Shown here one piece after another: positions 18,013 to 29,681 of a stretch of 64,000 nt of DNA. The stretch comes from Myxococcales bacterium (GTDB lineage: Bacteria; Myxococcota_A; Polyangia; Haliangiales; Haliangiaceae): positions 310,001 through 374,000 of the forward strand of contig JADJGV010000006.1 of NCBI GenBank assembly GCA_016707895.1, given 5' to 3'. Made by a program: the position numbers and the translations under genes. The notes below the pieces were generated by a model. It saw nothing but the letters and a program-made list of their open reading frames with translations, had not been told where the DNA came from and made no database searches. The stretch's first letter is position 1; every line of letters begins with the position of its first letter.

Positions 18013-18888
18013 GTGCGCTACGTCGGCAAGGTCTACCGTCCACCGTCCGAGGCCGACGCGCTGATCGTGCAGGCGACGATCGGCTGCTCGTGGAACCACT
18101 GCACGTACTGCGACATGTACCGCGACAAGCCGCGGTTCGCGGTGCGGCCGCTGGCCGAGACGCTGGCCGACCTCGCCGGCGCCGGCCGCGCCGCGGGCGA
18201 TCGCGTCGACAAGGTGTTCGTCGCCGACGGCGACGCGCTGGTGCTGCCGATGGATCACTGGGAGGCGATCCTGGCGGCGTGCCGCGCGCACTTCCCGCGG
18301 CTGCGCCGGGTGAGCTGCTACGCCACCGCGCGGGCGATCGCCGACAAGACCGACGCCGAGCTGGCGCGGCTGCGCGCGCTGGGCCTGGCGCTCCTGTACG
18401 TCGGCCCGGAGTCCGGCGACGACGTCGTGCTCAAGCGGCTGGCCAAGGGCGCCACCGCCGCCGAGCACGTCACCGCGGCGCAGCGCGCCCGGGCCGCGGG
18501 CCTCGAGGTGTCGGCGATCTTCTTGCTCGGCGCCGGCGGCGTCGACCGGTCGGCCGAGCACGCCGCGGCGTCGGCGGCCCTGGCCACCGCGATGGATCCG
18601 CACTACCTGGCGGCGCTGACCCTGACGATCGTGCCCGGCACGCCGCTGGCGATCCAAGCCGCGCGCGGCGACTTCACGCTGCCGTCGATCGAGGCGCTGC
18701 TCGGCGAGCTGCGCACGTTCGTCGCCGAGGCCCGCCCGACCGACGCCCTGTTCCGCACCAACCACGCCTCGAACTACCTGCCGGTCGGCGGCCGGCTGCC
18801 GCGCGACGGCGCCCGCCTGGCCGCCGCGATCGATCGCGCGCTGGCCGGCGAGCTGCCGCTGCGCCCCGAGCACCACCGCGGGCTGTGA
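18013..18888 (+). CDS. Radical SAM protein (CX4CX2C cluster)
   Basis: 291 residues. The [4Fe-4S] site is Cys25, Cys30 and Cys33 (GCSWNHCTYCDMYR), spacing CX4CX2C rather than the commoner CX3CX2C. This variant, followed by DMYR, is one I recall from a family of Fe-S oxidoreductases of unknown substrate. A TIM-barrel pattern follows: VFVADGDAL (beta-2), YATAR, and YVGPESGDD near 133-141, the usual SAM-contact region. The family is often near biosynthetic genes. The GTG at 18013 is the only start upstream of the conserved YVGKVYRPPSE opening. No operon partner is clear. Confidence 0.85.
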   Translation: MRYVGKVYRPPSEADALIVQATIGCSWNHCTYCDMYRDKPRFAVRPLAETLADLAGAGRAAGDRVDKVFVADGDALVLPMDHWEAILAACRAHFPRLRRVSCYATARAIADKTDAELARLRALGLALLYVGPESGDDVVLKRLAKGATAAEHVTAAQRARAAGLEVSAIFLLGAGGVDRSAEHAAASAALATAMDPHYLAALTLTIVPGTPLAIQAARGDFTLPSIEALLGELRTFVAEARPTDALFRTNHASNYLPVGGRLPRDGARLAAAIDRALAGELPLRPEHHRGL

Positions 18889-18949
18889 TCTCCGCCACGC
18901 GGCCGCTATCGCCCGGCGACACCTCTTCTGCGAGGCTGACGACGACATC

Positions 18950-19831
18950 ATGGCCCGCCACCCCGCGCTCGTCCCGTCCATCACGCTCGTCGTCGGCCTC
19001 GCGGTCGGCGCGGGCATCACCGCGTTCGCGCTCCGCCACCGCGCCGCGACCGCCGCGCCGTCGCCGATCGCCGCGCCGCCCCCCACCACGAGCGCGTCCC
19101 CCGCGAGCGGCCCGGGCGCCGGCGCATCCGGAGCCGCGGTCGCCGCGCCCGCCAGCGCGCCGATCGTCGCGCCGGCGGCTGGCCGCGGCGCCGCGGCGCC
19201 CACGCCGTGCGAGGACGACGCCGCCCGCGCCGCGCGCATGATGCGTGAGCACGGCGTCACCACCGACGACGAGTGGTGGGACGGCATGCCGCGCGACGCC
19301 GGGTGGGACGGCCCCCAGGCCGAGCGCGTGCGCGCGCTCATCGCCGATCGCTTCGCGGTGAAGCTCGGCGCCGACGCGATCGCCTGCCGCACGCGCTGCT
19401 GTCGCCTGCGGCTGCCCGAGGAGGACTTCGATCGGACCGCCGACGAGCTCGGCTCGGCCGTCGGGCTCGGGTTCGGCGCGGCGGGCGGCTCGGCCACCCA
19501 GCGCGGCGCGGACGGCGTGGTCACCTACACCACATGCTGGGATCGCGCCGACACCGGGACCTACCCCGATCGCGCCGCCGAGCGCGACCAGCTGCTGGCC
19601 CGCACCGCCGGCGTGGTCGCGACCTGCGCGCGGGGCGTCGCGCCGCCAGTCACGCTGCTCATCGGCCTCGAGCTCGACCCCGCCGGCACCGTCGCCAAGG
19701 TCGACAGCAACGCCGCCGAGCTCGGCAGCCCGGCCGCGCGCTGCGCCGAGCAGGCGATCGTCGAGGCCGCCGACTTCGCGCCAGCGCCGCGTGGCCAGTA
19801 CGTCGTCGTCCGGGTCACGCTCGGGCGGTGA
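18950..19831 (+). CDS. Membrane-anchored protein with TonB-like C-terminal tail, hypothetical
   Basis: 293 residues. One N-terminal helix (about 10-28), then an Ala/Pro/Ser-rich linker (30-85), then a soluble domain with several Cys (PCEDD near 88; CRTRCCRLRL near 145). The last 80 residues (LIGLELDPAGTV, then a CAEQAIVEAADF strand-helix) look like the alpha/beta tail of TonB or of myxobacterial gliding-motility TonB-like proteins. The linker plus tail layout suggests a protein that spans the periplasm. No ExbB/ExbD pair is adjacent, though two ExbD-like genes lie at 50-52 kb. Function unproven. Confidence 0.6.
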   Translation: MARHPALVPSITLVVGLAVGAGITAFALRHRAATAAPSPIAAPPPTTSASPASGPGAGASGAAVAAPASAPIVAPAAGRGAAAPTPCEDDAARAARMMREHGVTTDDEWWDGMPRDAGWDGPQAERVRALIADRFAVKLGADAIACRTRCCRLRLPEEDFDRTADELGSAVGLGFGAAGGSATQRGADGVVTYTTCWDRADTGTYPDRAAERDQLLARTAGVVATCARGVAPPVTLLIGLELDPAGTVAKVDSNAAELGSPAARCAEQAIVEAADFAPAPRGQYVVVRVTLGR

Positions 19832-19862
19832 CCGGGCCGCCTGATCGCGCGCGTCAGCGCGG

Positions 19863-20435
19863 TCAGCGACGCCGCAGCCGACGCAGCCACGCGCGGTACG
19901 GGAACGCGCCGACGTACGCGAAGTAGACCGTGTCCAGCCCGCCGCGGAAGCACGCGCGATCGAGCGCGCCGTCGCCGATCGGATCGGCGCGGCGGTCCCG
20001 CGTCGCGCACCTTGGGCCGCTCGCCGCCGCGACCACCGGCGGCCCGGCGAACGCCAGCGGGATCGCCAGCGCCGAGCCGCGCGCGTCGGCCAGCCGGTAC
20101 AGCCCACGGCCGTCGGCCAGCCAGGTCCCGGCCGGCGTCGTCATGCCGTTGGGATCGACCTCGTCGTCGCACGCGATCTGCGCCCACCAGAAGTCGCGGT
20201 ACGCCTCGACCGCGACGACCTCGCACGCCACGCGGCGCCGGGGCGCCGGCACCGACCGCCACGTCGTCGCGCCGGCGCGCTCGACCGGGACCTCGTCGAG
20301 CCGGTCGACCTGGTAGGTCCAGCGCCGCCCCGGCTCGAATATCGCCGCGTAGCGCGCCGACAGCGCCGGCGCCGCCGCCGCGCGGATCGGGCTCATCGCG
20401 ACGACCAGCGCCAGCGCGAGGCCGTGGTAGCTCAC
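19863..20435 (-). CDS. Secreted hypothetical protein
   Basis: 190 residues. An N-terminal signal peptide (about 1-22, ending RAAAA) is followed by a beta-rich domain with FEPGRRWTYQV near the start, a phrase common in secreted proteins that measure or bind small ligands. Four Cys could form two disulphides. It is the last gene of a run on this strand (45 bases after the YkgJ-like gene). No function recognised. Confidence 0.65.
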   Translation of the reverse strand: MSYHGLALALVVAMSPIRAAAAPALSARYAAIFEPGRRWTYQVDRLDEVPVERAGATTWRSVPAPRRRVACEVVAVEAYRDFWWAQIACDDEVDPNGMTTPAGTWLADGRGLYRLADARGSALAIPLAFAGPPVVAAASGPRCATRDRRADPIGDGALDRACFRGGLDTVYFAYVGAFPYRAWLRRLRRR

Positions 20436-20480
20436 GCGGGATCGAACGCGCCCCCGCCCGCCGCTATTCGCGCGGCGCCG

Positions 20481-21029
20481 CTACCGGTACATCGCGCGCA
20501 GGAGCTCGCGCTCCAGCGCGATCGCCAGCGCCTCGTTGATCGGCACCAGCTCGGCCGGGCCGTCGTCGGGGTCGTGGGCCTCGGCCTGGACGTCGGCGAA
20601 CATCGCCACCTCGCCGCCGGCCGCCAGGTACGCCGCGACCCGCGCACGCACCGCGGGATCGGCCGCGCTGTGCTCGCGGCAGATCGCCACCTCCGGCGCG
20701 CCGTGCTTGTCGCGCACCGCCGCGAACGCGAACAGCCGGCAGATCGCCGGCCGCGCGGCGTAGACCGTGCAGCCGCCGGGCAGCTGGCCAGGCGTGAACA
20801 GCGCGCACGGCCCCGGCCCGATCGCGCGCGCGCGATCGAGCGCCGCCTCGCCCTCGCCGGCGGCGATCAGCAGCCGCGCCACCGGCGCCACGTCGGCGAC
20901 GCTGACGTGGGGCGGCGTGCGCACGCAGCACGCGCCGCAGCCGGTCGGGCAGCCGAGCCCGGTCGCCGCCGCGATCGCGTCGTTCTTGCGATCGGCCTCG
21001 GCGTAGATCGCCAGCCGTCTCGGGGTCAC
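20481..21029 (-). CDS. YkgJ-family CxxxCxxCC metal-binding protein
   Basis: 182 residues. The hallmark is a Cys cluster at 27, 31, 34 and 35 (GCPTGCGACC), with further Cys at CALF, CTVY and ICRLF. YkgJ-type proteins are annotated as zinc- or iron-chelating; many lie next to membrane or cofactor enzymes. The GTG start overlaps the stop of the upstream glycosyltransferase-like gene as GTGA (21026-21029), so it is the third gene of a coupled run. The link with the glycosyltransferases may be only transcriptional. Confidence 0.85.
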   Translation of the reverse strand: MTPRRLAIYAEADRKNDAIAAATGLGCPTGCGACCVRTPPHVSVADVAPVARLLIAAGEGEAALDRARAIGPGPCALFTPGQLPGGCTVYAARPAICRLFAFAAVRDKHGAPEVAICREHSAADPAVRARVAAYLAAGGEVAMFADVQAEAHDPDDGPAELVPINEALAIALERELLRAMYR

Positions 21030-23034
21030 GGCCGGCCTCGCTGGTAGACGTCGACCAGCGGCGCGCCCTGCGCCTCGACGCGCAAGACCCGGGTCGCGTC
21101 GGGCGGGATCGGGCACGGCCGCCAGCTCGGCTGGTAATGCACGATCCACTGCGCCTGCCGCGGGTCGCGCACCGGCTCCCACAGGTCGCCGCGGAACCAG
21201 GTCAGGTGGCCGGGCTCGACGCAGTCGCGGTGCACGCGATCACCGGCAGCCGCGTGGGCGTTGACGTAGCCGATCGCGCGCTCGACGCCCTCGCCCCACC
21301 ACGCGATCTCGTACCGCCGCGCCTCGGCCACCGCCGCCGGGCCGCCGGTCTGCTCGCCGTAGTAGTCGAGGTAGTAGGGGTGGATGCGCGCGCAGGTGAC
21401 GACCAGGTAGATCCCCAGCGCCGCCGACACCGCCAGCCCCGCCAGCACGTGCAGCCGCTCGCCGATCCAGCGCGCCACCGCCGCGACGCCGATCGCGGCG
21501 GCCAGCGCCATCGGCAGCAGCACCGGCAGCACGTAGCGGATGCCGTCCTGCCGCACCGGCGACAGCATCACGCCCAGCGGCGCGATCGCCCACACGATGA
21601 TGATCAGCGCGCCGCGCCACGCCCTCGCCACCGCCAGCGCCAGCCCGGCGGCCGCGGCCACCAGCACCACGATCGGCGTGGTCGCGCCCAGGTACGAGAC
21701 GAAGTACCAGCGCGGCGGCGCCTTGGTGAGCGTGCCGTGGAACGGCTCGAGCGAGTGCGTGCCCTTGAGCTTGTCCCACGCCTCCTGGGTGTGAGCGATC
21801 GGGTGGGTCCACAGCCGCGGCCACAGCGCGATCGCGGTGACGATCGCCACCGCCGGGATGATCGCCAGCCCCAGCGTCACCGCACGCACCCGCGCGCCCG
21901 CCGGCGCGGTGATCAGGATCGTCAGCCCGATCGCCGGCGCCATCAGGCCGTTGACGAAGCGGATCATCAGCGCCACGCCCAGCACCACGCCGACCGCCAC
22001 CAGCCGCCACGCCAGCGGCCGGACGCGATCGCCGTCGTCCCACACCCGGGCCGACAGCCACCACGCCAGCGCCCACGCCGCCACCGACGGCGCCTCGTGG
22101 CCGACCACCTGGCCGTGGCCGATCAGGTGCGGCGCCAGCGCGGCGATGCCGCCGGCGAGCGCGCCGACCCGCAGGTCGACCAGCCGCCGGCCGATCGGCA
22201 CCAAGAGCGCGCAGCCCAGCGCCATCGCCAGCGCCGACATCGCGCGGGCGCCGCCGAAGCCGTCGCCCCACAGCCCGCCGAGGCCGGCCAGGTACTTGGT
22301 CACCGGCGGGTGCTCGTAGTTCCACCGCCACGCGGCGTCGTCGAAGTCGCCGCGCACCAGGTTCTGGACGTAGTTGCGCCCGGCCGACCAGTAGGTGTCC
22401 TCGTCCCAGGTCTGGCCGGCCGCGCCGAGATCCCACAGCCGCGCGATCGCCGCCACCGCGAACACCGCCGCCATCACCAGCAACGCGTCGCGCGGCAGCG
22501 CCCGCAGCGCCGCCCGCCAGCTCCACAGCGCGGTCGCGATCACGATCAGCAGCACCAGCCACGCCGCCAGCGCGTCGCCGCGCGCGGTGCCCGGGTGATC
22601 GAAGCGCGCCTCGCGCGGCGGCCGCGGCGACAGCGACGACGCCGGCACGTACTCGGGATCGCCGGTGCGCCCCGCCGGGTGCCACACCAGCCGCGCGCCC
22701 GGCGGCGCCGCGAACCGGATCGCCACCGCGCCGCGCGACAGCACGACCCGCTCGGTGCGCACGCCGCGACCGATGACTGGCAGCGCCAGCCCCTCGACGG
22801 TCAGCACCGCCGGCCCCGGCGACACGAAGCCGACCCGGGTCGGCCCGCCACGCGGCACGTGCAACGCGCCGACGTAGGCCCGCGTGCCCGGCGGATCACC
22901 CGGCTGCGACGGCGCCACGGCCAGCCGCTCGAGCGGCGCCGGCACCAGCGCGGCGCGCGCGATCAGCACCGCCGCGATCGCCACCAGCGCGATCAGCCAC
23001 GGCAGCGCGCGCGGCACCACCGCCTGGCGCCAGC

Positions 23035-23038
<4 letters not shown>
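21026..23038 (-). CDS. GT39-like polytopic mannosyl/arabinosyltransferase-like protein
   Basis: 670 residues. One N-terminal helix, a periplasmic beta domain (about 35-150), then about nine helices. The loop WDEDTYWSAGRNY (near 220) carries the acidic residues expected of GT-C/PMT-type catalysis, and NYEHPPVTKYLAG is a typical PMT/GT39 follow-on motif. The C-terminal tail (about 590-670) is soluble. These enzymes use polyprenyl-phosphate sugars on the outer leaflet. The ATG is fused to the TGA of the upstream gene as ATGA (23035-23038). The early beta domain is unusual for the family. Confidence 0.85.
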
Positions 23039-24705
<1,667 letters not shown>

Positions 24706-24796
24706 GGCGCGAGCCTCCCTTGCCGCTCGGGGCGATGCAAGTCAAGCGCTCGCGCGAAATCGCGTCGCCGACGCGCGCGCGACGCGCAGTCTTTGC

Positions 24797-24802
24797 TAGC
24801 TT
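24797..24802 (+). promoter_or_regulatory. -10 box TAGCTT upstream of the AlkP/GT operon
   Basis: Lies at -15 to -10 of the ATG at 24812 in the 106-base divergent spacer. Confidence 0.35.
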
Positions 24803-24811
24803 TCGCGGTCG

Positions 24812-27505
24812 ATGTCGGCACCGACGAGTCCAGACGCCGCGGCCCCCGCCGCAGCGCCGCGGCCGGTGCCCCAGGCGGTGGTCGCGGGCGCGCTGACCGC
24901 CGGGCTGGCCGCCGCCGCGACCGGCGCCATCGACGGCCTGTGGTCGTGGCGCGCCGCCGGGCAGTTCGCGCCCGGCTTCCTCGAGCGGATCCACGAGGTG
25001 CTGTACCTGACCACCAGCTACGCGATCGCTGGCGCCGCGATCGGCGCGGTGGTCGCGGCGGTGGTCGTCGTCTATGCGCGGTGGACGCTGCTCGGGCGGC
25101 TCGTGCGCCACGCCTTCGCCCAGCACGCCGCGGCCCGGGCCCAGGGCCACCCCCACGCGGTCGTCGGCCTGTCGCTGGTGCTGGCGTTCGCGCCGCTGGC
25201 GACCACGGCGCTGGTGGTGGTGTTCCCGCGGCTGGTCCACGGCCTGCACACCCGCAAGAACTTCGCGCTGGTGGTCGCGGTGGCGCTGGCCGCCGGCGTG
25301 GTCACGCTGGCGGTGGCGCTGGCGATCGCGATCGTCGTCGCCCGCGCGCTCGAGGCCGGGCTGGGCGCGCTGGCCCGCGGCCGGCTGGGCCCGGCGCTGT
25401 CGTGGGTGTGGACCCCGGCGGTGGCGCTGGCCGCGATGGCGGCGGTCGGCGCCGCGGTGATCATCGTCCGCACCTGGAGCGTCACCCGGCTGTTGCCGCT
25501 GCGCCCGCCGGCGATCGTGCTGCTGGCGCTGGTGCTGGCGGTGCCGCTGGGCGCGGTCGGGGCGCGCTGGGCCGCGCGCTGGCAGGCGCTCCGCCCGCGC
25601 TGGCGCCACAGCCTCCCCGCGCTGGTGCCGCTCGCCGCGTTCCTGGTGGCCGCGCTCGCGGGTAACCGCCCCGGCGTCATCAAGGCCGCGGTCGCGTACT
25701 CCGGCGTCGGCGATCCGCTGACCCGGGCGTGGAAGCGGCTGATCGATCGCGATCGCGACGGCTACTCGCCGTGGTTCGGCGGCGGCGACTGCGACGACGG
25801 CGACGCCAGCGTCCACCCCGGCGCCAGCGACATCCCCGACGACGGCCGCGATCAGAACTGCGTCGCCGGCGACGCCAAGAGCCAGCGCGCCGCCGAGGAC
25901 GTCGGCTTCGCGCCGCTGCCGCCCGGCGTGCCGGCCGACGCCAACATCGTGCTGATCACGATCGACACGCTGCGCGCCGATCACCTCTCGAGCTACGGCT
26001 ACCCGCGCCCGACCACGCCGACCCTCGACGCGGTCGCCGCCGCCGGCACCCGCTTCGCCGCCGCCTGGGCCCACGCGCCGTCGACCCGCTACTCGATGCC
26101 AGCCATCCTCACCGGCCGGCTGCCGCTCGACGTCTACTACGATCACAGCGTCGCCGGCTGGCCCGGCATCCTGCCGCGCGCCACCACGCTGGCCGAGGTG
26201 CTGCGCGATCGCGGCTTTGCCACCGGCGCGTTCACCAACTACTGGTACTTCGATCGCACGCGGCACATGGATCAGGGCTTCGACGTCTACGACAACGACA
26301 ACGCCCGGCTGCACCAGGGCGCCGACCCCGCGCACACCCGCGGCAGCTCGTCGCGCCAGCAGACCGACAAGGCGCTCGGCTTCGTCGCCGCGCACGCGAC
26401 CCAGCGCTTCTTCTTGTGGGTCCACTACTACGATCCCCACCACGAGTACGAGGCGCACCCCGAGGTGCCGAGCTTCGGCGGCGGCGAGGTCGATCGCTAC
26501 GATCAAGAGATCCGCTTCACCGACCTGCACGTCGGCCGGCTGCTCGACGACCTCAAGGCCCGCGGGCTGTGGGACAAGACCGTCATCGTCGTGACCGGCG
26601 ATCACGGCGAGGGCTTCGGCGAGCACGGCGTCCAGCTGCACGGCTACCACCTCTACGCGCCGCAGACCAAGGTGCCGCTGATCGTCCGGGTGCCGGGCCT
26701 ACCGCCGCGGGTGTCGACCACCGCGGTCGGCCACGTCGACATCCTGCCGACGCTGGCCAACCTGGCCGGCGCCGCCGCCACGCCCGAGATGATGGGGCGC
26801 TCGCTGGTGCCGCTGCTGGCCGGCGGCCCCGACGACCCCGACCGCGTGGTGTTTCAGCAGCTCTCGTATGAGGGAAATCACGAGATGCGCGGGGCCGCGA
26901 CCGCCGACTGCCACGTGCTGTACAACGTGTCCCCGCACACGAGCTGGGAAGTGTACCGCCTCACCGACGACCCCGCCGAGACCCACGACCGCGCCGACGC
27001 GCCCGGTCGCTGTGGCCGCGTGCGCGCCGCGTTCGAGCGCTGGTACGACAGCGCCCAGATCCCGCCGGGCGCCGCGGCCGCGCTCTTGCCCGATCGACCG
27101 GCGATCGCCGCGCCGCTCGACGTCGACCTCGGCCCCGACGTGCGGCTGCTCAGCGTCGACGCGCCGGCCGAGGTCCGCCCCGGCCAGACCTTCCCGATCA
27201 CCTGGACGTTCGAGGCCCGCGGCCGCCTGACCGGCGGCTGGAAGGTGTTCGTCCACGTCGAGGGGCCCGGCGGCGGGCGCTTCACCGCCGATCACGCGCC
27301 GGCGCGGCCGTTCGAGTGGTGGCGGCGCGGCCAGTACGTCCGCTACACCATCGACGCCAGCGTGCCGCCCAGCGCGCCCGCCGGCGACTACGCGGTGTGG
27401 ATCGGCCTGTGGCGCAAGGCGGCGCGCCAGCCGGTGCGCGCGCCCGCCGGCGTGCCGGTCGTCGACAACCGGGTCAAGGTCGCGACCGTGCGGGTGGTGC
27501 GATGA
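24812..27505 (+). CDS. Membrane sulfatase-like enzyme with MopE-type metal-binding insert
   Basis: 897 residues. About seven helices (20-285) lead into a Ca/Cu-binding-type motif of the MopE kind (DRDRDGYSPWF to QNC, 312-350), then an AlkP-superfamily domain: TIDTLRADH (383-391, Asp385) and GDHGEGFGEHG near 595. The catalytic position is Thr425 (APSTRYSMP), not the Cys/Ser of sulfatases. A further beta domain (about 760-897) looks like an ABC-polysaccharide-export or cell-wall-binding fold. The stop overlaps the next ATG as ATGA (27502-27505). Likely substrate: a phospho- or sulfo-substituted surface glycan or phospholipid head group; unproven. Confidence 0.85.
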   Translation: MSAPTSPDAAAPAAAPRPVPQAVVAGALTAGLAAAATGAIDGLWSWRAAGQFAPGFLERIHEVLYLTTSYAIAGAAIGAVVAAVVVVYARWTLLGRLVRHAFAQHAAARAQGHPHAVVGLSLVLAFAPLATTALVVVFPRLVHGLHTRKNFALVVAVALAAGVVTLAVALAIAIVVARALEAGLGALARGRLGPALSWVWTPAVALAAMAAVGAAVIIVRTWSVTRLLPLRPPAIVLLALVLAVPLGAVGARWAARWQALRPRWRHSLPALVPLAAFLVAALAGNRPGVIKAAVAYSGVGDPLTRAWKRLIDRDRDGYSPWFGGGDCDDGDASVHPGASDIPDDGRDQNCVAGDAKSQRAAEDVGFAPLPPGVPADANIVLITIDTLRADHLSSYGYPRPTTPTLDAVAAAGTRFAAAWAHAPSTRYSMPAILTGRLPLDVYYDHSVAGWPGILPRATTLAEVLRDRGFATGAFTNYWYFDRTRHMDQGFDVYDNDNARLHQGADPAHTRGSSSRQQTDKALGFVAAHATQRFFLWVHYYDPHHEYEAHPEVPSFGGGEVDRYDQEIRFTDLHVGRLLDDLKARGLWDKTVIVVTGDHGEGFGEHGVQLHGYHLYAPQTKVPLIVRVPGLPPRVSTTAVGHVDILPTLANLAGAAATPEMMGRSLVPLLAGGPDDPDRVVFQQLSYEGNHEMRGAATADCHVLYNVSPHTSWEVYRLTDDPAETHDRADAPGRCGRVRAAFERWYDSAQIPPGAAAALLPDRPAIAAPLDVDLGPDVRLLSVDAPAEVRPGQTFPITWTFEARGRLTGGWKVFVHVEGPGGGRFTADHAPARPFEWWRRGQYVRYTIDASVPPSAPAGDYAVWIGLWRKAARQPVRAPAGVPVVDNRVKVATVRVVR

Positions 27506-29553
27506 CCATGCCGGCGTGGATGCGCGCGACGTTCTGGGCGCTGCTCGCGGCGCCTGGCGTGTGGCAGATCGGCCTCCTGGTCTGGGCCATCGCGGCCCGC
27601 TTCCCCTACCCCTACGACCTCGAGTGGATGGAGGGCGGCGTGCTGCACGGGGCCGCGCGCATCGCCTCGGGCGACGGCATCTACGGCCCGCCGTCGGTCG
27701 ACTACATCTCGTTCCTGTACACGCCGCTCTACCCCGGCCTCCTGGCGCTGCTCGGCTCGATCTTCGGCCTGTCGTACCAGCTCGGCCGCATCATCTCGAT
27801 CCTGTCCTTGATCGGGCTGGGCGTCCTGGCCATCACCAACGCGCTGGCGTGGTCGCCCAAGCACCGCGGCGCCGCCACCGCCGGCGCGATCCTCGGCCTC
27901 GGGCTGTTCGCCGCCGCGTACCCGTTCATGGAGGGCTGGTACGATCTGGTCCGCGCCGACACGCTGTTCTTGTTCATCGCCACCGGCGGGCTGATCGGCC
28001 TGTCGCGGTGGGCCCGCGCCGACGAGGGCTTCCGTGGCCACCGGCTGGTCGCGGTGGCCGGCGTCATCCTCGGGCTGTCGTTCTTCGCCAAGCAGACCGG
28101 CGTGCTCTACGCGGTGGCCGGCGGGCCGATCATCCTGGCCATGAACTGGCGACGGGCCCCGACCTACGTCGGCGCGGTGGCGGTCACCGGGCTCGGCGGC
28201 GCGGCGCTCTTGCAGTGGACCACCGGCGGCTGGTTCTGGACCTACGCGTTCCAGATCCACCAGGCCCACGACTGGAACAAGGATCGGTTCTGGAAGTCGT
28301 TCGAGCTGATCCTGCTGCACTTCCGCTGGGCGACCGCGATCATCGTGCTCGGGCTGTGCGTCGTCGTCGCGTGCGCGATCGTGCGCCGTCGGCTGCCGCC
28401 GCCGGCCAAGGCGCTGCTCCTGTGGACCTACGTCTACGCGGTGTCGACGGTGGTGGGCGCGGTCGGCTGGGGCACCGAGTTCGCGCACTACAACGCGTAC
28501 ATGCCGGCGTTCCTCCACGGCGCGATGGCCGCGGGCTTCGCGATCCCGGCGATCCTGGCGTGCAGCGAGCTCTTGTTCGCCGACGACGCGCGGGCGCCGG
28601 GCCGGCCGGCCTACACGGCCCTGCCGCGCGACCGCGCGCTGGCCCACGCCGCGACCGCGCTGGTGGCGCTGGGCCTCGGCGTGCAGCTGTACAAGGCGCG
28701 GTGGAACCCGCGGCCGTTCATCCCGACCGCGCGCGATCGCGCCGCCGGCGACGAGCTGATCGCGACGATCCGCGCGCTGCCGGGCCGGGTGTGGGTGCCG
28801 TCGCATCCGTGGTACGCGCACCTCGCCGGCAAGCCGATGTACGTGCACCGGATGGGCGTCAAGGACGTCACCGCGCGCAAGCCGCGGCCGGTGATGGGCC
28901 TCGAGGAGGCGCTGCGCGGCCGCGAGTTCTCGGCGATCGTGTTCGACAACCGCGACATGTTCCTCGAGGTGCCGGCGATCAACCTGTACTACCGGCCCGA
29001 CGATCTGGTGCCGCGCACCGCGCGCCCACGGCTGTTCACCGGCGCCAAGATCGTGCCCGACTCGGTCTGGGTGCCGGCGGGCCGCGCGCTCCTGCCGCCG
29101 GGCTGGCGGGTGCTGTTCGACTTCGAGGACGGCACGTTCTCCAACTGGACCGTGTTCGGCTCGGCCTGGGGCAACACGCCCGAGCGCAAGGAGGTCGCCG
29201 GCCAGGGCATGGTGCGGCGGTTCGGCGGCCGGAACTTCGCGACGTCGTTCCACGGCGGCGACGCGCGCACGGGCACGCTCTTGTCGCCGCCGTTCCCGAT
29301 CGACGCCGACAGCATCCGCATGCGCCTGGGCGGCGGCAGCGGCGACAGCGGCCTGCGGGTCGAGCTGCGCATCGACGGTATGCCGGTGCGGACCGCGACC
29401 CCGCCGGCCCCGCCGTCGGAGCGCTTCACCGACGTCACCTGGAACGTCGCGGACCTGGTCGGCCAGACCGCCACGATCGCGCTGGTCGACGAGTCGCAGG
29501 CCTCCTGGGGCCACCTGAACGTCGACGAGCTCTGGATCGGGCCGGCCGAGTAG
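27502..29553 (+). CDS. GT-C-like polytopic membrane protein with C-terminal jelly-roll domain
   Basis: 683 residues, translationally coupled to the AlkP-type gene. About nine to ten helices. The first periplasmic loop holds DLEWMEGGVLHG (residues 39-50), an acidic motif typical of this GT-C-like group. From about 525 a soluble domain begins (FDFEDGTFSNW), resembling a carbohydrate-binding jelly roll. Pairing with the AlkP-type enzyme implies the two act on the same lipid-linked glycan. No named family is certain. Confidence 0.78.
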   Translation: MTMPAWMRATFWALLAAPGVWQIGLLVWAIAARFPYPYDLEWMEGGVLHGAARIASGDGIYGPPSVDYISFLYTPLYPGLLALLGSIFGLSYQLGRIISILSLIGLGVLAITNALAWSPKHRGAATAGAILGLGLFAAAYPFMEGWYDLVRADTLFLFIATGGLIGLSRWARADEGFRGHRLVAVAGVILGLSFFAKQTGVLYAVAGGPIILAMNWRRAPTYVGAVAVTGLGGAALLQWTTGGWFWTYAFQIHQAHDWNKDRFWKSFELILLHFRWATAIIVLGLCVVVACAIVRRRLPPPAKALLLWTYVYAVSTVVGAVGWGTEFAHYNAYMPAFLHGAMAAGFAIPAILACSELLFADDARAPGRPAYTALPRDRALAHAATALVALGLGVQLYKARWNPRPFIPTARDRAAGDELIATIRALPGRVWVPSHPWYAHLAGKPMYVHRMGVKDVTARKPRPVMGLEEALRGREFSAIVFDNRDMFLEVPAINLYYRPDDLVPRTARPRLFTGAKIVPDSVWVPAGRALLPPGWRVLFDFEDGTFSNWTVFGSAWGNTPERKEVAGQGMVRRFGGRNFATSFHGGDARTGTLLSPPFPIDADSIRMRLGGGSGDSGLRVELRIDGMPVRTATPPAPPSERFTDVTWNVADLVGQTATIALVDESQASWGHLNVDELWIGPAE

Positions 29554-29601
29554 CGCCGCGGACCGCGACGCCGGCGTCCGGATCTCGACGCCGCGGGCGC
29601 G

Positions 29602-29619
29602 CCAGGCTTGCGCGCCTGG
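29602..29619 (+). terminator. Candidate stem-loop after the AlkP/GT operon
   Basis: CCAGGC and GCCTGG arms with a 6-base loop lie about 50 bases after the stop at 29553. No T-tract follows. Confidence 0.3.
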
Positions 29620-29681
29620 GCCCCGCAGGTGGCGCTGGCGACGCGTTCGCGCCCGGCACGCACCGTGCAACGGGACGGCGC

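Noticed and set aside
18013..18888. CX4CX2C spacing as a novel radical SAM cluster
   Set aside because: I recall this variant (GCSxNxCTFCxMYR-like) from an existing family of Fe-S oxidoreductases, so it is not new in itself.
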